From an uncultured Maritimibacter sp. (GTDB lineage: Bacteria > Pseudomonadota > Alphaproteobacteria > Rhodobacterales > Rhodobacteraceae), in the NCBI GenBank assembly GCA_913063035.1, contig CAJXYS010000005.1, positions 1 to 64,000 on the forward strand: DNA of 64,000 nt, given 5' to 3'. The notes below the pieces were generated by a model that was not told where the DNA came from, did no database searches, and saw only the letters and a program-made list of their open reading frames with translations. The position numbers were made by a program, and so were the translations under genes. Below are positions 27,317-37,220 of this stretch, piece after piece (positions within the stretch are counted from its first letter, which is position 1; each line of letters begins with the position of its first letter).

Positions 27317-28723
27317 ATGTCCGAGCGCAACGTCGTCACCCGCTTCGCCCCCTCGCCCACCGGCTTCCTGCATATCGGAGGCGCGCGCACGGCGCTCTTC
27401 AACTGGCTCTACGCGCGCGGGCGCGGGGGGCAGTTCCTGCTGCGCATCGAGGATACCGACCGCGAACGCTCCACGCCCGAGGCGACGGCGGCGATTTACG
27501 CCGGCCTGCGCTGGCTCAGCCTCGACTGGGACGGCGAGGCCGTGAGCCAGGCCGCCCGCGCCGATCGCCACGCCGAAGTGGCCCGGACGATGCTGGCCAG
27601 CGGCCATGCCTACAAGTGCTTTGCCAGCGCCGAAGAGATCGAGGCCTTCCGCGAGGCCGCCCGCGCCGCGGGCCGCTCGACCAATTTCAAGAGTCCCTGG
27701 CGCGATGCCGACCCGGCCGATCACCCGGCCGACACCCCCCATGTCGTGCGCCTGAAAGCGCCGCTCGAGGGCGAGACGGTGATCGCGGACGCGGTGCAGG
27801 GCCGGGTGACCTGGCAGAACGACACGCTCGACGACATGGTTCTTTTACGATCCGATGGTAGCCCCACCTACATGCTGGCCGTTGTCGTTGACGATCACGA
27901 CATGGGCGTGACCCATATCATCCGGGGCGACGATCACCTGTCGAACGCCGCCCGGCAAAGCTTCGTCTATGCCGCGATGGGCTGGGAGATCCCGGTTTTC
28001 GCGCATATCCCGCTGATCCACGGGCCGGACGGCAAGAAGCTGTCGAAACGTCACGGCGCGCTCGGGGTGGAGGAATACCGGCGCATGGGCTACCTGCCCG
28101 AGGCGATGCGCAACTACCTTGCCCGTCTCGGCTGGAGCCATGGCGACGACGAGTTCTTCACCACCGCCCAGGCGCTCGACTGGTTCGACATTTCCGGCAT
28201 CAAGAAGGCACCGGCGCGGTTCGATTTCAAGAAGCTCGAAAACCTCTCCGGGCAGCATATTGCAGCTGCAGAAGATTCCGAGATTCTGGACGCCGTGGCG
28301 GATTATCTGGCCGCGAATGGGCGCGAAAAATTGACCCAAGCCCAGCGTGACGCACTGTCGCGCGCGATGTACTGCCTGAAAGACCGCGCGAAGACGATCC
28401 CTGAATTGCTTGAAAAAGCGCATTTTATTCTTACCGATCGCCCGATCGCGCCGGATGAGAAGTCGGCGAAGGCTCTCGATCCTGTATCCCGTGGTATACT
28501 GGGAGAATTGACGCCGCACCTGCAAAATGCTAGCTGGGAACGCGATACGCTCGAAGCCACCGTGCAGGGCTTTGCCGAGGCGAAAGAGATGAAGCTAGGC
28601 AAGATTGCACAGCCTCTCCGCGCAGCACTGGCCGGCCGCACGGTTTCTCCGAGCGTTTTCGACATGATGTGTCTCATCGGACGGGAGGAGACCATCGCGC
28701 GGATCACGGATGCGGCGGCCTGA
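27317..28723 (+). CDS. gltX: Glutamyl-tRNA synthetase
   Basis: A 468-aa class I aminoacyl-tRNA synthetase. H-I-G-G at 19-22 and K-L-S-K-R at 241-245 are the HIGH and KMSKS signatures. It lacks the zinc cysteine cluster. Start ATG 27317 agrees with the family start ([16 protein letters not shown]). GC falls to about 57% over 28261-28560 by hand count, lower than the gene's first half, though the reading frame and homology continue. Confidence 0.95.
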   Translation: MSERNVVTRFAPSPTGFLHIGGARTALFNWLYARGRGGQFLLRIEDTDRERSTPEATAAIYAGLRWLSLDWDGEAVSQAARADRHAEVARTMLASGHAYKCFASAEEIEAFREAARAAGRSTNFKSPWRDADPADHPADTPHVVRLKAPLEGETVIADAVQGRVTWQNDTLDDMVLLRSDGSPTYMLAVVVDDHDMGVTHIIRGDDHLSNAARQSFVYAAMGWEIPVFAHIPLIHGPDGKKLSKRHGALGVEEYRRMGYLPEAMRNYLARLGWSHGDDEFFTTAQALDWFDISGIKKAPARFDFKKLENLSGQHIAAAEDSEILDAVADYLAANGREKLTQAQRDALSRAMYCLKDRAKTIPELLEKAHFILTDRPIAPDEKSAKALDPVSRGILGELTPHLQNASWERDTLEATVQGFAEAKEMKLGKIAQPLRAALAGRTVSPSVFDMMCLIGREETIARITDAAA

Positions 28724-28836
28724 GCCTGCGCCCCGTCCGTGCCGGCGAAGAAAGAGGACCGGGCGCCGTGGCGGCCGGCAGCGTGTATCCCTCCGGCCCC
28801 TGTCCCGGGCGCCGGCACAGCATGAGAGGACATAAG

Positions 28837-30132
28837 ATGGCCGACATGACGAAGACCGCGACGCTCAGCTTCGGGGATACGTCGCTGGAACTGCCCGTGC
28901 ATTCGCCGACGGCCGGGCCGGACGTGATCGACATCCGCAAGCTCTACGCGCAGGGCGGTGTCTTCACCTACGATCCCGGGTTCACCTCCACAGCCTCCTG
29001 CGACTCCACCATCACCTATATCGATGGCGACAAGGGCGAGTTGCTGCACCGCGGCTACCCGATCGACCAGCTGGCCGAGAAATCGCATTACCTCGAGGTC
29101 TGCTACCTGCTGCTCTATGGCGACCTGCCCTCGGCCGAGCAGCTCGAGGATTTCGAGTGCCGCGTGACCAACCACACCATGCTGCACGAGCAGATGCAGA
29201 ACTTTTTCCGCGGGTTCCGCCGGGACGCGCATCCGATGGCGATCATGGTGGGCGTGGTCGGCGCGATGTCTGCCTTCTATCACGACTCGACCGACATCAC
29301 CGATCCCTGGCACCGCGAGGTCGCCTCGATCCGGCTGATCGCCAAGATGCCCACCATCGCGGCCTGGGCCTACAAGTATTCCATCGGCCAGCCGATGGTC
29401 TATCCGCGCAACGACCTCGACTATGCGTCGAACTTCCTGCGCATGTGCTTCGCCGTGCCGGCCGAGGACTACGTGGTCAACCCGATCTTCGCCCGGGCGA
29501 TGGACCGGATCTTCACCCTGCACGCCGATCACGAGCAGAACGCCTCCACCTCGACGGTGCGGCTGGCGGCCTCGTCCGGCGCCAATCCCTTCGCCTGCAT
29601 CGCCGCCGGCATCGCCTGTCTCTGGGGGCCGGCCCATGGCGGCGCCAACCAGGCCTGCCTCGAGATGCTGCGCGAGATCGGCACGGTCGACCAGATCCCC
29701 GAATACATCGAGCGCGCCAAGGACAAGGACGATCCGTTCCGCCTGATGGGCTTCGGCCACCGGGTCTACAAGAATTTCGACCCGCGCGCGAAGGTGATGA
29801 AGCAATCCGCCGACGAGGTGCTCGAGCTGCTGGGCGTCGAGGACAACCCGACCCTGCAGGTCGCCAAGGAACTGGAGCGCATCGCGCTCGAGGACCCGTA
29901 TTTCGTCGACAAGAAGCTCTACCCGAACGTGGACTTCTATTCCGGCATCATCCTTGACGCGCTCGGGTTCCCGACCGCGATGTTCACCCCGATCTTCGCG
30001 CTGTCGCGCACGGTGGGCTGGATCTCGCAGTGGAAGGAAATGATCGCCGACCCGCAGATGAAGATCGGCCGGCCGCGCCAGCTCTACATGGGCGAGACGC
30101 GCCGCGACTACGTGGACGTCGAAAACCGCTGA
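28837..30132 (+). CDS. gltA: Citrate synthase (type II, hexameric class)
   Basis: A 431-aa enzyme joining acetyl-CoA and oxaloacetate. Catalytic region [10 protein letters not shown] and [10 protein letters not shown], with the aspartate in the later V-D-F-Y-S-G. The ATG at 28837 has AGAGGA upstream. The 113-bp leader separates it from gltX; a hairpin follows the stop. Confidence 0.97.
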   Translation: MADMTKTATLSFGDTSLELPVHSPTAGPDVIDIRKLYAQGGVFTYDPGFTSTASCDSTITYIDGDKGELLHRGYPIDQLAEKSHYLEVCYLLLYGDLPSAEQLEDFECRVTNHTMLHEQMQNFFRGFRRDAHPMAIMVGVVGAMSAFYHDSTDITDPWHREVASIRLIAKMPTIAAWAYKYSIGQPMVYPRNDLDYASNFLRMCFAVPAEDYVVNPIFARAMDRIFTLHADHEQNASTSTVRLAASSGANPFACIAAGIACLWGPAHGGANQACLEMLREIGTVDQIPEYIERAKDKDDPFRLMGFGHRVYKNFDPRAKVMKQSADEVLELLGVEDNPTLQVAKELERIALEDPYFVDKKLYPNVDFYSGIILDALGFPTAMFTPIFALSRTVGWISQWKEMIADPQMKIGRPRQLYMGETRRDYVDVENR

Positions 30133-30157
30133 TCCGCGGATATGGCGGCAAGTCGGG

Positions 30158-30184
30158 CGGCCGTCCTTCGGGTCGGCCGTTTCC
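30158..30184 (+). terminator. Hairpin after gltA
   Basis: CGGCCG at 30158-30163 pairs with CGGCCG at 30174-30179 across a 10-nt loop, followed by G/T-T-T-C-C-T. It lies between the converging gltA and the 92-aa gene and may terminate both. Confidence 0.5.
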
Positions 30185-30462
30185 TATTGCGGCCGGGCGC
30201 GTCCCGCGCGGCCGCCGCGCCGGCCCGAATGCACGGCCCGGTCGAGCCCGGCGCGCAGCACCTGCGTCATCGGATGATCCGGGGCGGCGGCCCCGTGACG
30301 CTCGAGCAGGGCCGCGATATGGGCGCGCGTATCGGCCTCCCCGGACAGGCCGAGCGCCCAGTCCAGGAAGATCGACCGGCAATCGGCCTCGGTGATGCCC
30401 TCGATCCGGTAGGCCTCGTGGATAAGCCCCCGCGGGTCGGCCCAGAACCTGTCGCGTGTCAT
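30184..30462 (-). CDS. Small conserved-looking hypothetical protein coupled to glnE
   Basis: A 92-aa protein starting M-T-R-D-R-F-W, with an acidic-aromatic N-terminal half (I-T-E-A-D-C-R-S-I-F-L-D-W-A-L-G-L) and an Arg/Gly-rich tail. Its ATG overlaps the glnE stop codon in an ATGA junction, which supports real translation. No signal peptide, membrane segment or known family was recognised. The motif D-x-R-x-x-F-x-D-W-A resembles small proteins found after glnE in relatives, but I cannot name a function. Confidence 0.7.
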   Translation of the reverse strand: MTRDRFWADPRGLIHEAYRIEGITEADCRSIFLDWALGLSGEADTRAHIAALLERHGAAAPDHPMTQVLRAGLDRAVHSGRRGGRAGRARPQ

Positions 30463-33281
30463 GCCTCTGCCTCGTCGCCGTCGCCCCCCCGGGCGGACCG
30501 CGCGAGTATTCCGTCGATCATCTCTTCCGTCCGGCACCGATGCGACTCGAGATCGTCGGCAAGCGACTCCACGTCCGCGCCGCCGGTCTCGCGCAGGAGG
30601 AAGGTTCGCCCGCCCTCGCCCAGTTCCTCCATGTCGAGCGGCTTTTCCATCAGCAGCCGCCCGCACTGGTTGAGCCGCCGCAGCGCGCGGTGGCGGTCGG
30701 TCAGCGCTGCCGCCTCGTCCCCGGTCAGGAACCCGGCCGCGGCCCCGGCGGCCAGCTGCGCGTCCGGCGCGCGGTCCGCCACGCCCGCCACCAGCGCGGC
30801 GGCCTGGGAAATCAGTTCGATGTCCTGGATGCGCCCCCGGCCCAGCTTGGCCTCCCAGGGATTGCGCAACCGCGCGGGATCGGCCGCCTTGGCGATCCGC
30901 TCGCGCATCGCGCGGGTCTCGCGGGCCGCCGTCGCCGCGTCCCCCGTCTCGGCCAGAAGCGCGCGCCGGAAGCTCTCGATCTCGTCGCCGAGCCCCGGCT
31001 CGCCCGCCACGGGCCGCGCCCGCGTCAGCGCCATGTGCTCCCATGTCCAGGCCTCGTCGCGCTGGTATTTCTGAAACCCCGAGAAAGACACCGCGACCGG
31101 CCCCTGCCGGCCCGAGGGACGAAGCCGCATATCGACCTCGTAAAGCTGGCCCTCGGCCATGCGCGCGGTCAGCGCCGTCACCAACGCCTGGGTGAGCCGC
31201 GCGTAGTAAGCCGTTACCGAAAGGGGCCTTTTTCCCTTCGACTCCGTTTCACCATTGGCCGCGTAGATCACGATCAAATCGAGGTCGGAGGTGGCCGTCA
31301 GCATCTCCGCCCCGAGCGATCCCATGCCCAGCACCGCCGCCCCGCGCCCCGGCGGCGGCCCGTGACGGCGGGCGAAATTCGCGACCACGACGGGCCAGAG
31401 CGCGCGCAGCACCGCCCCGGCCAATTCGGAATATTGCCGCGCCGCCTCGTCGGCATCGACCAGGCCGCGCAGGTGATGCACGCCGATGCGGAAATGGCGC
31501 TCCTTCATCCAGCGCCGCGCCGCATCGAGCCGGCGTTCGTAATCGTCCTCCTCCGCGGCGAGTGTCTCGGCAAGCGCCCCGACCAGCGCGTCCTCGCCGG
31601 GCCAGGGGGCGAAGAAATCACCGCCGATCACCGCGTCCAGCACCTGCGGATTGCGCGAGAGATACCCCGACAGCCCCGGTGCCGTGGCGCAGATATCGAC
31701 CAGCAGATCCACCAGTTGAGGGTTGGCGTCGAACAGCGAGAAAAGCTGAACGCCAGCCGGCAACCCCTTGAGAAACCCGTCGAATTGCAAAAGCGCCTCT
31801 TCGGGGCGCGCGGCGCGGGCAAAGCGCTCCAGCAGGCCGGGCTTGACCCGCTCGAAGATCTCCGCGGCCCGCGAGCTGCGCAGCGCCGGGTAGTCGCGCC
31901 AGCGCGCGATGATCTCCTGCGCGGTCTCCGAGAACTCGATTTCCGGTGTCTCGCCGGTCTTTTCGGGCGCGAAGAACCGCTCGATCAGGCCATCGATCTC
32001 TTCCAGCCGGTGCCGGATATCCGTGCGATAAGCCTCCGTGTCGTCCCAGCCCGAGAACCGCGCCAGCCGGTCGAAGCCCCCGGCATTGGGCAGCTTGTGG
32101 GTCTGCGCGTCGTTCAGCATCTGCAGCCGGTGTTCCACCGTGCGGTGCGCGCGGTAGGCGGTCGCCAGCACCTCGGCGGCCTCTTCGGGAATCCAGCCCT
32201 TGTCGGCCAGCACGGCAAGACCCTCGACCGTGCCGCGCACCCGCAGGTCCGGGTCGCGCCCCCCGGCGATGATCTGCCGGGTCTGCGTGAAGAACTCGAT
32301 CTCGCGGATCCCGCCCCGGCCGAGCTTCATGTCGTGGCCTTCCAGCGTGATCCGCCCGCCGAGCCCCTTGTGGCTGCGGATCCTGAGCCGCATGTCGTGG
32401 GCGTCCTGGATCGCCGCGAAATCGAGATGCCTGCGGTAGACGAAGGGCGTCAGCCGCGACAGGAACTCGGCGCCGGCCTCCAGGTCGCCCGCGCAGGGCC
32501 GCGCCTTGATATAGGCCGCGCGTTCCCAGGTGCGGCCGACGCTTTCGTAGTAGCGCTCGGCGGCCTCCATCGACAGGCAGACCGGGGTCACCGACGGGTC
32601 GGGCCGCAGCCGCAGGTCGGTGCGAAAGACGTAGCCCTCGCCGGTGACGTCCGAGAGCAGGGCGCTCATCCGGCGTGTCACGCGGATCAGGGCCGCGCGC
32701 ACCTCGTGCAGGTCGTCCGGGGCGTAACGGCTTTCGTCGAACAGGCAGATCAGGTCGATATCCGAGGAATAATTGAGTTCCCCGGCGCCCATCTTGCCCA
32801 TGGCCAGCACGGTCATGCCGGCGGCCGTCGCGATGTCGTCCTCGGTCGCGCCGGGAATCTTGCCGCGCCGGATCTCGGCCGCGACCAGCGCCTTGAGCGC
32901 CCGGTCGGTGGCACAATCGGCAAAGCGCGTCAGCGCGCCGGTGACCTCGTGCAGCGCCCAGGCCCCGCCCAGGTCCGCCAGCGCCGTCAGGAGCGCCACG
33001 CGGCGCTTGGCGACCCGCAGCGCGGTCTTGAGCTGCGCCGGGTCCCCGGGCAGATCGGCCTCCACCGCGGCGAGCGCGTCGTGGGGCTCCTGCGCCCAGG
33101 CGTCGCGCAGCCAGTCGGCCTCGCGGCGCAGAAGCGTGTTCAGGTACTGGCTGCATCCGGCCGTGCCGCGGATCAGCTCCAGCATTTCGGGCGGCGCACC
33201 GTCATAGAGCGCCGCGGTCTCCGCGGCGATCTCGGTCTCGAAGGGGATCGGGGCGGCGTCGAGGCGGCGGATCAGGGACAT
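30459..33281 (-). CDS. glnE: Bifunctional glutamine synthetase adenylyltransferase/deadenylylase
   Basis: A 940-aa enzyme that adds AMP to, and removes it from, glutamine synthetase in response to nitrogen status and PII. Two nucleotidyltransferase domains are visible: the N-terminal deadenylylase core G-K-M-G-A-G-E-L-N-Y-S-S-D-I-D-L (162-177) and the C-terminal adenylylase core G-M-G-S-L-G-A-E-M and T-S-D-L-D-L-I-V. The start M-S-L-I-R-R-L at 33281 matches expected length; a longer upstream frame is not needed. Confidence 0.95.
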   Translation of the reverse strand: MSLIRRLDAAPIPFETEIAAETAALYDGAPPEMLELIRGTAGCSQYLNTLLRREADWLRDAWAQEPHDALAAVEADLPGDPAQLKTALRVAKRRVALLTALADLGGAWALHEVTGALTRFADCATDRALKALVAAEIRRGKIPGATEDDIATAAGMTVLAMGKMGAGELNYSSDIDLICLFDESRYAPDDLHEVRAALIRVTRRMSALLSDVTGEGYVFRTDLRLRPDPSVTPVCLSMEAAERYYESVGRTWERAAYIKARPCAGDLEAGAEFLSRLTPFVYRRHLDFAAIQDAHDMRLRIRSHKGLGGRITLEGHDMKLGRGGIREIEFFTQTRQIIAGGRDPDLRVRGTVEGLAVLADKGWIPEEAAEVLATAYRAHRTVEHRLQMLNDAQTHKLPNAGGFDRLARFSGWDDTEAYRTDIRHRLEEIDGLIERFFAPEKTGETPEIEFSETAQEIIARWRDYPALRSSRAAEIFERVKPGLLERFARAARPEEALLQFDGFLKGLPAGVQLFSLFDANPQLVDLLVDICATAPGLSGYLSRNPQVLDAVIGGDFFAPWPGEDALVGALAETLAAEEDDYERRLDAARRWMKERHFRIGVHHLRGLVDADEAARQYSELAGAVLRALWPVVVANFARRHGPPPGRGAAVLGMGSLGAEMLTATSDLDLIVIYAANGETESKGKRPLSVTAYYARLTQALVTALTARMAEGQLYEVDMRLRPSGRQGPVAVSFSGFQKYQRDEAWTWEHMALTRARPVAGEPGLGDEIESFRRALLAETGDAATAARETRAMRERIAKAADPARLRNPWEAKLGRGRIQDIELISQAAALVAGVADRAPDAQLAAGAAAGFLTGDEAAALTDRHRALRRLNQCGRLLMEKPLDMEELGEGGRTFLLRETGGADVESLADDLESHRCRTEEMIDGILARSARGGDGDEAEA

Positions 33282-33381
33282 GGGCGGCAGAATGGGGCCA
33301 GCCGCGCGGGGGGTCAACTGCGGTTGCGTCCCCCCGGCCCCGTGGCGATAACAGGTCGCAGCAGGAGAGGAGAGCAGCCCG

Positions 33382-33852
33382 ATGAGCAAGAGCGTGAAAC
33401 GGGTGCGGGCCGCGCTGGAGGCCGCGGGACTCGACGTCGAGATCGTCCGAACCCCCGATCAGACCCGCACCGCGCAGCAAGCGGCCGACGCCGTGGGCTG
33501 CGAGATCGACCAGATCGTGAAATCCATCATTTTCCGGGGCGAGACCAGCGGCGCGGCCATCCTCTTCCTGACCGCCGGCGGCAACCGCGTGGACGACGCG
33601 AAGGCGGCGGCGCTGACCGGCGAGCCGCTCGGCCGCGCCGACGCGGCGCTGGTGCGCGCGCAGACGGGCTTCGCGATCGGCGGCGTGGCACCGATCGGGC
33701 ACCTCAGCCCGATCCGCGCCTTTCTCGACCCGCGGCTGACGGCGTTCGAGACCGTCTGGGCCGCCGGCGGGACACCGCATCACGTCTTCCCGATTGCGCC
33801 GCGCGACCTCGAACGCCTGACGGGCGCCAGGGTCGCCGGCTTCACGGAATAG
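33382..33852 (+). CDS. YbaK/EbsC-family aminoacyl-tRNA deacylase
   Basis: A 156-aa YbaK/ProX-type protein that hydrolyses mischarged aminoacyl-tRNA (probably Cys- or Ala-tRNA-Pro class). Key features: I-V-K-S-I-I-F-R with the conserved lysine, F-A-I-G-G-V-A-P-I-G-H and a C-terminal G-G-T-P-H-H-V-F. AGGAGAGGAG lies upstream of the ATG. Its 3' end overlaps the converging lpxB by 11 bp. Confidence 0.85.
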   Translation: MSKSVKRVRAALEAAGLDVEIVRTPDQTRTAQQAADAVGCEIDQIVKSIIFRGETSGAAILFLTAGGNRVDDAKAAALTGEPLGRADAALVRAQTGFAIGGVAPIGHLSPIRAFLDPRLTAFETVWAAGGTPHHVFPIAPRDLERLTGARVAGFTE

Positions 33853-35017
33853 CGCCCAGCACCGCCCGCGCGGCGCGCAGACCCGGATCCTCGGCGTCGC
33901 GCCCGAGAAGGCGCATGGTCTCCTCGGCGGCCGCGAGCTGCGCCGCCCGCGCCCGACCGTCGCCCAGAAGCTCCAGCATGGCCGCCGCGATCGGCTTGGG
34001 CCGGCAGGCATCGCCCAGGAATTCCGGCACCACCTTGCGGCCGGTGACGATGTTGACCAGCGTCACGGTATCAATCCGCATCATCCGCCGGATGATCTGG
34101 CGCGACATCCAGGTCATGTCGTAGGCGATCACCATCGGCGTCGCCATCGCCGCCAGTTCCAGCGACACCGTGCCCGATGCGGCCAGTGCCGCGTCGGACG
34201 CCGCGAAGGCCAGGTATTTCTCTTGCACCGCCGCAGCCGTCGCCTGGCCGCGCGGGTCGAGCACCACGGGATCGCCGGGCCAACCGGCGGTCAGCTGCGC
34301 GACGAGATCGGCCACGCCGGCCGCCGCGGGGATCACGACGCGGGCATCCGGCCGCTCGGCCAGAACCTCGCGCAGCGCGGCCCCGAAGATCGGCGCCAGC
34401 CGCGTGACCTCGCCACGGCGCGATCCCGGCAGCGCGCAGAGCAGCGGCGCCGCTGCCGTGATCCCGTGACGGTCACGGAATTCCGTGGCTTCCCCAACAC
34501 TTGGAACGGGATCCTCGACCACCGGATGCCCCACGAAATCGCACCCCATGCCGGCGGCTTCCATGTAGGGCGGCTCGAAGGGATACAACGCCAGGACATG
34601 ATCGATATGGGCGGCCATCTTTTCGGCCCGTTGCGGACGCCAGGCCCAGACCGTCGGCGCCACGTAGTGGATCGTCCGGATCTCCGGCGCATGGGCCTTC
34701 ACGCGGGCCGCGACACGCAGGCAGAAATCCGGGCTGTCGATCGTGACCAGCGCATCGGGGCGCATCTCCAGCACGGCGGCGGCGGCCTCGTCGCGCCGGC
34801 GCAGAAGGCGGCGCAGCCGCGGCAGCACCTCGGCGATACCCATCACCGAGAGATCCTCCATGGGGAAAAGGCTCTCCAGCCCCTCGGCCGCCATCAGCGG
34901 GCCGCCCACGCCCGCAAACGCCGTATCCGGCGCGAGCCGCTTCAGCCCGGCCATGAGCCCGGCCCCGAGCCGGTCGCCCGAAGGCTCCCCCGCGATCAGG
35001 AAGAGCCGGCGGCCCAT
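33842..35017 (-). CDS. lpxB: Lipid-A-disaccharide synthase
   Basis: A 391-aa GT-B glycosyltransferase condensing UDP-2,3-diacylglucosamine with lipid X. Signatures: A-G-E-P-S-G-D near the N-terminus, V-A-P-T-V-W-A-W-R, G-H-P-V-V-E-D, L-P-G-S-R-R-G-E-V and A-S-G-T-V-S-L-E. The ATG overlaps the lpxI stop by one base (TGATG type). It closes the bamA-skp-fabZ-lpxA-lpxI-lpxB run. Confidence 0.96.
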   Translation of the reverse strand: MGRRLFLIAGEPSGDRLGAGLMAGLKRLAPDTAFAGVGGPLMAAEGLESLFPMEDLSVMGIAEVLPRLRRLLRRRDEAAAAVLEMRPDALVTIDSPDFCLRVAARVKAHAPEIRTIHYVAPTVWAWRPQRAEKMAAHIDHVLALYPFEPPYMEAAGMGCDFVGHPVVEDPVPSVGEATEFRDRHGITAAAPLLCALPGSRRGEVTRLAPIFGAALREVLAERPDARVVIPAAAGVADLVAQLTAGWPGDPVVLDPRGQATAAAVQEKYLAFAASDAALAASGTVSLELAAMATPMVIAYDMTWMSRQIIRRMMRIDTVTLVNIVTGRKVVPEFLGDACRPKPIAAAMLELLGDGRARAAQLAAAEETMRLLGRDAEDPGLRAARAVLGAIP

Positions 35018-35856
35018 CAGATATCGTCCCGCGCCCAGACGAAGAGCCCGGCGGCCTCTGCCGCGGCAAGGGTCTCGTCCTGTTCCAGCACCAGCACGCG
35101 GCCGGCGGCGAGGACGATCCCGGCCAGGCCCGCCGCGGCGGCGCCCCGCACGGTTTCGGGGCCGATGGCGGGCATGTCGACCCGCAGATCCTGGCCCGGC
35201 TTCGGCATTTTCAGCAGCACGCCGCGCGCGCCGTCGGGATTGGGCCGGGCACCGCGGGCGGTTTCGGCCACGAAGCGCAGCATCGCGTCGGTGCCCTGCA
35301 CCGTCTCGACGCCCAGGCAGAGCCCCTGCGCGACCACGGCCCCCTGCCCGATGTCGAGCGCGCCCAGACCCTGCACGATCTCCGCCGCGCGGTCCGCGTC
35401 CGCCCGGTCGGCATGTCCCGGCGCCGTCGCCGTCAGAAAGCCGGGCGCGGCGGTCAGGGCGGGCACGAGGTCATGGGGCGCTTCGACGGTGAAGCCCGCC
35501 TCCTCGAACACCGCGATCACCACGCGCAGCAACCCGTCATCGCCGCCCTGCAGCGCCGCCATGAGACGCGGCGCCACCGCCAGGAAGGTGTCGTCGAAAC
35601 CGGCCGGGTCGAGCGCCGGGCGGCGCATGCCCCCGGCCATCACGACATGGGTGACGCCGGCCGCGCGCAGGTCGGCAAACAGCGCGCCCAGCTTCTCGAT
35701 CCGGGCCGCGATGACGGGAAAGCCGGCGGCCTCGACCGTCGTGCCGGCAAAGGCCACCAGCGTCACCGGCCGCCCCGCCGCCTCGGCCGCGGCCGCGATC
35801 TGGCCCGGCAGCGCACCGCCGCCCGCGAGGATCGCCAGCTTGCCCGCCTCCGCCAT
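35017..35856 (-). CDS. lpxI: UDP-2,3-diacylglucosamine diphosphatase LpxI
   Basis: A 279-aa LpxI (DUF1009) protein, which in alphaproteobacteria replaces LpxH in making lipid X. N-terminal I-L-A-G-G-G-A-L-P; C-terminal domain with G-T-D-A-M-L-R, L-K-M-P-K-P-G-Q-D-L-R-V-D-M-P-A-I-G-P. It lies between lpxA and lpxB, supplying the step between them. Confidence 0.95.
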   Translation of the reverse strand: MAEAGKLAILAGGGALPGQIAAAAEAAGRPVTLVAFAGTTVEAAGFPVIAARIEKLGALFADLRAAGVTHVVMAGGMRRPALDPAGFDDTFLAVAPRLMAALQGGDDGLLRVVIAVFEEAGFTVEAPHDLVPALTAAPGFLTATAPGHADRADADRAAEIVQGLGALDIGQGAVVAQGLCLGVETVQGTDAMLRFVAETARGARPNPDGARGVLLKMPKPGQDLRVDMPAIGPETVRGAAAAGLAGIVLAAGRVLVLEQDETLAAAEAAGLFVWARDDI

Positions 35857-35859
35857 CGC

Positions 35860-36660
35860 TCAGCCCGGGGTCAGGAAGGAACGGTCGGATGCGCCCAGCA
35901 CGAACTCCACCACGTCGCGGACATAGGCGCTGTCGGTGTCTTCCTCGGCCAGGCGGCGGGCGCGTTCCTGGAAGGCGCCTTCGCCCTGGGCAAGTTCCTG
36001 GTAGGCCGCGCGCAGCGCCGAGATGTCCTCCTTGGCGACGCCGCCGCGCTTGAGCCCGACGAGGTTCAGCCCGTCGAGCCGCCCGCGCGGCCCCTGCACG
36101 AGGCCGTAGGGGATCACGTCGTTGGTCACCATGGTCACCGCGCCGATGATCGCTCCGCGCCCGATGCGCACGAACTGGTGGATGCCCGAGAGACCGCCGA
36201 TGATGACGTTGTCGCCGATGATGCAGTGCCCGGCGAGGGCCGAGTCGTTGGCCATGATGACGCGGTCGCCCACCTGTGCGTCATGGCCCACATGGGCGCC
36301 GGTCATGAAGAGGCAGTCATCGCCCACGCGCGTGACGCCGCCGCCGCCCTCGGTGCCGGTGTTCAGCGTCGCGCCCTCGCGGATGCGGTTGCGCCTGCCG
36401 ATGACGAGCCGGGTGCGCTCGCCCGCGAATTTGAGATCCTGGGGCACCTCGCCGACGCTGGCGAAGGGAAAGACCTGGGTTTCGTCACCGATCTCGGTCC
36501 AGCCCGTGACCACGGCGTGCGACTTCACCTCGACCCCGGCACCGAGCGTGACCTCGGGCCCGATCACGGAAAACGGCCCGACGCGGCAGCCGGCGCCGAT
36601 GACCGCCCCCGCCTCGACGATGGCCGAGGGGTGGATCTCTGCCGTGGGATCGATGGCCAT
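35860..36660 (-). CDS. lpxA: UDP-N-acetylglucosamine acyltransferase
   Basis: A 266-aa left-handed beta-helix acyltransferase (first step of lipid A synthesis). Hexapeptide repeats run through residues 5-190 and a helical C-terminal domain follows. Catalytic histidine in T-G-A-H-V-G-H-D; G-L-S-G-I-H-Q-F-V-R-I-G-R-G is the downstream conserved part. Spaced 3 bp from lpxI and 8 bp from fabZ. Confidence 0.96.
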   Translation of the reverse strand: MAIDPTAEIHPSAIVEAGAVIGAGCRVGPFSVIGPEVTLGAGVEVKSHAVVTGWTEIGDETQVFPFASVGEVPQDLKFAGERTRLVIGRRNRIREGATLNTGTEGGGGVTRVGDDCLFMTGAHVGHDAQVGDRVIMANDSALAGHCIIGDNVIIGGLSGIHQFVRIGRGAIIGAVTMVTNDVIPYGLVQGPRGRLDGLNLVGLKRGGVAKEDISALRAAYQELAQGEGAFQERARRLAEEDTDSAYVRDVVEFVLGASDRSFLTPG

Positions 36661-36668
36661 GGGGCGCC

Positions 36669-37145
36669 TTACTTGTTGTCGCCGGGCAGCGCGATCATCG
36701 CCGAGAACTCGGCCTCGGCGGCCTTCTCGTCGCCGACCATCGCCACGCCCTCGAACTTCCAGATCTTGCCGCGCCCGCGCTGCACGGTCACGTGCAGTTC
36801 CAGCACGTCGCCGGGGCCCACCTGGCGGCGGAACCGCGTCTTGTCGAGGGTCATGAAATAGACCAGCGGGTTCTTGTCCACGAGATCCAGCGTCCAGCCC
36901 ACCAGCACGCCCGCCGTCTGCGCCATCGCCTCGACGATGGTGACGCCCGGCATCACCGGTTTCTGCGGGAAATGTCCCTGGAAATGCGGCTCGTTGAAGG
37001 TCACGTTCTTGATGCCGACCGCCCCTTCCCCGGCGCGGATGTCCCGGACGCGGTCGATCAGCAGGAACGGGTAACGGTGGGGAATGATCCGCTGGATCAG
37101 GGAGATATCCGCTTCCGGGAGCGGCGCTTCTGACGCATCCATCAT
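36669..37145 (-). CDS. fabZ: (3R)-hydroxyacyl-ACP dehydratase
   Basis: A 158-aa hot-dog-fold dehydratase of fatty-acid synthesis. Active-site motifs H-R-Y-P-F-L-L-I-D and [19 protein letters not shown] 37145 is chosen because AGAGGT lies 8 nt upstream; ATG 37142 directly follows, and the longer frame upstream lacks a ribosome site. Standard neighbour of lpxA. Confidence 0.94.
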   Translation of the reverse strand: MMDASEAPLPEADISLIQRIIPHRYPFLLIDRVRDIRAGEGAVGIKNVTFNEPHFQGHFPQKPVMPGVTIVEAMAQTAGVLVGWTLDLVDKNPLVYFMTLDKTRFRRQVGPGDVLELHVTVQRGRGKIWKFEGVAMVGDEKAAEAEFSAMIALPGDNK

Positions 37146-37220
37146 GCTCGGTGACCTCTGTGACAGCGTCCTGACCGGACCCCGAACCTGACTAGCAAGC
37201 GGGTCAGGCGGTGACAAGCG

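Noticed and set aside
30456-34124. Very long open frame antisense to glnE (over 1200 codons)
   Set aside because: It is a by-product of high-GC codon bias: Arg/Pro/Gly-rich, no recognisable domain, and covers a clear glnE. Similar long antisense frames over sox genes, the ABC transporter and gyrA were dropped for the same reason.
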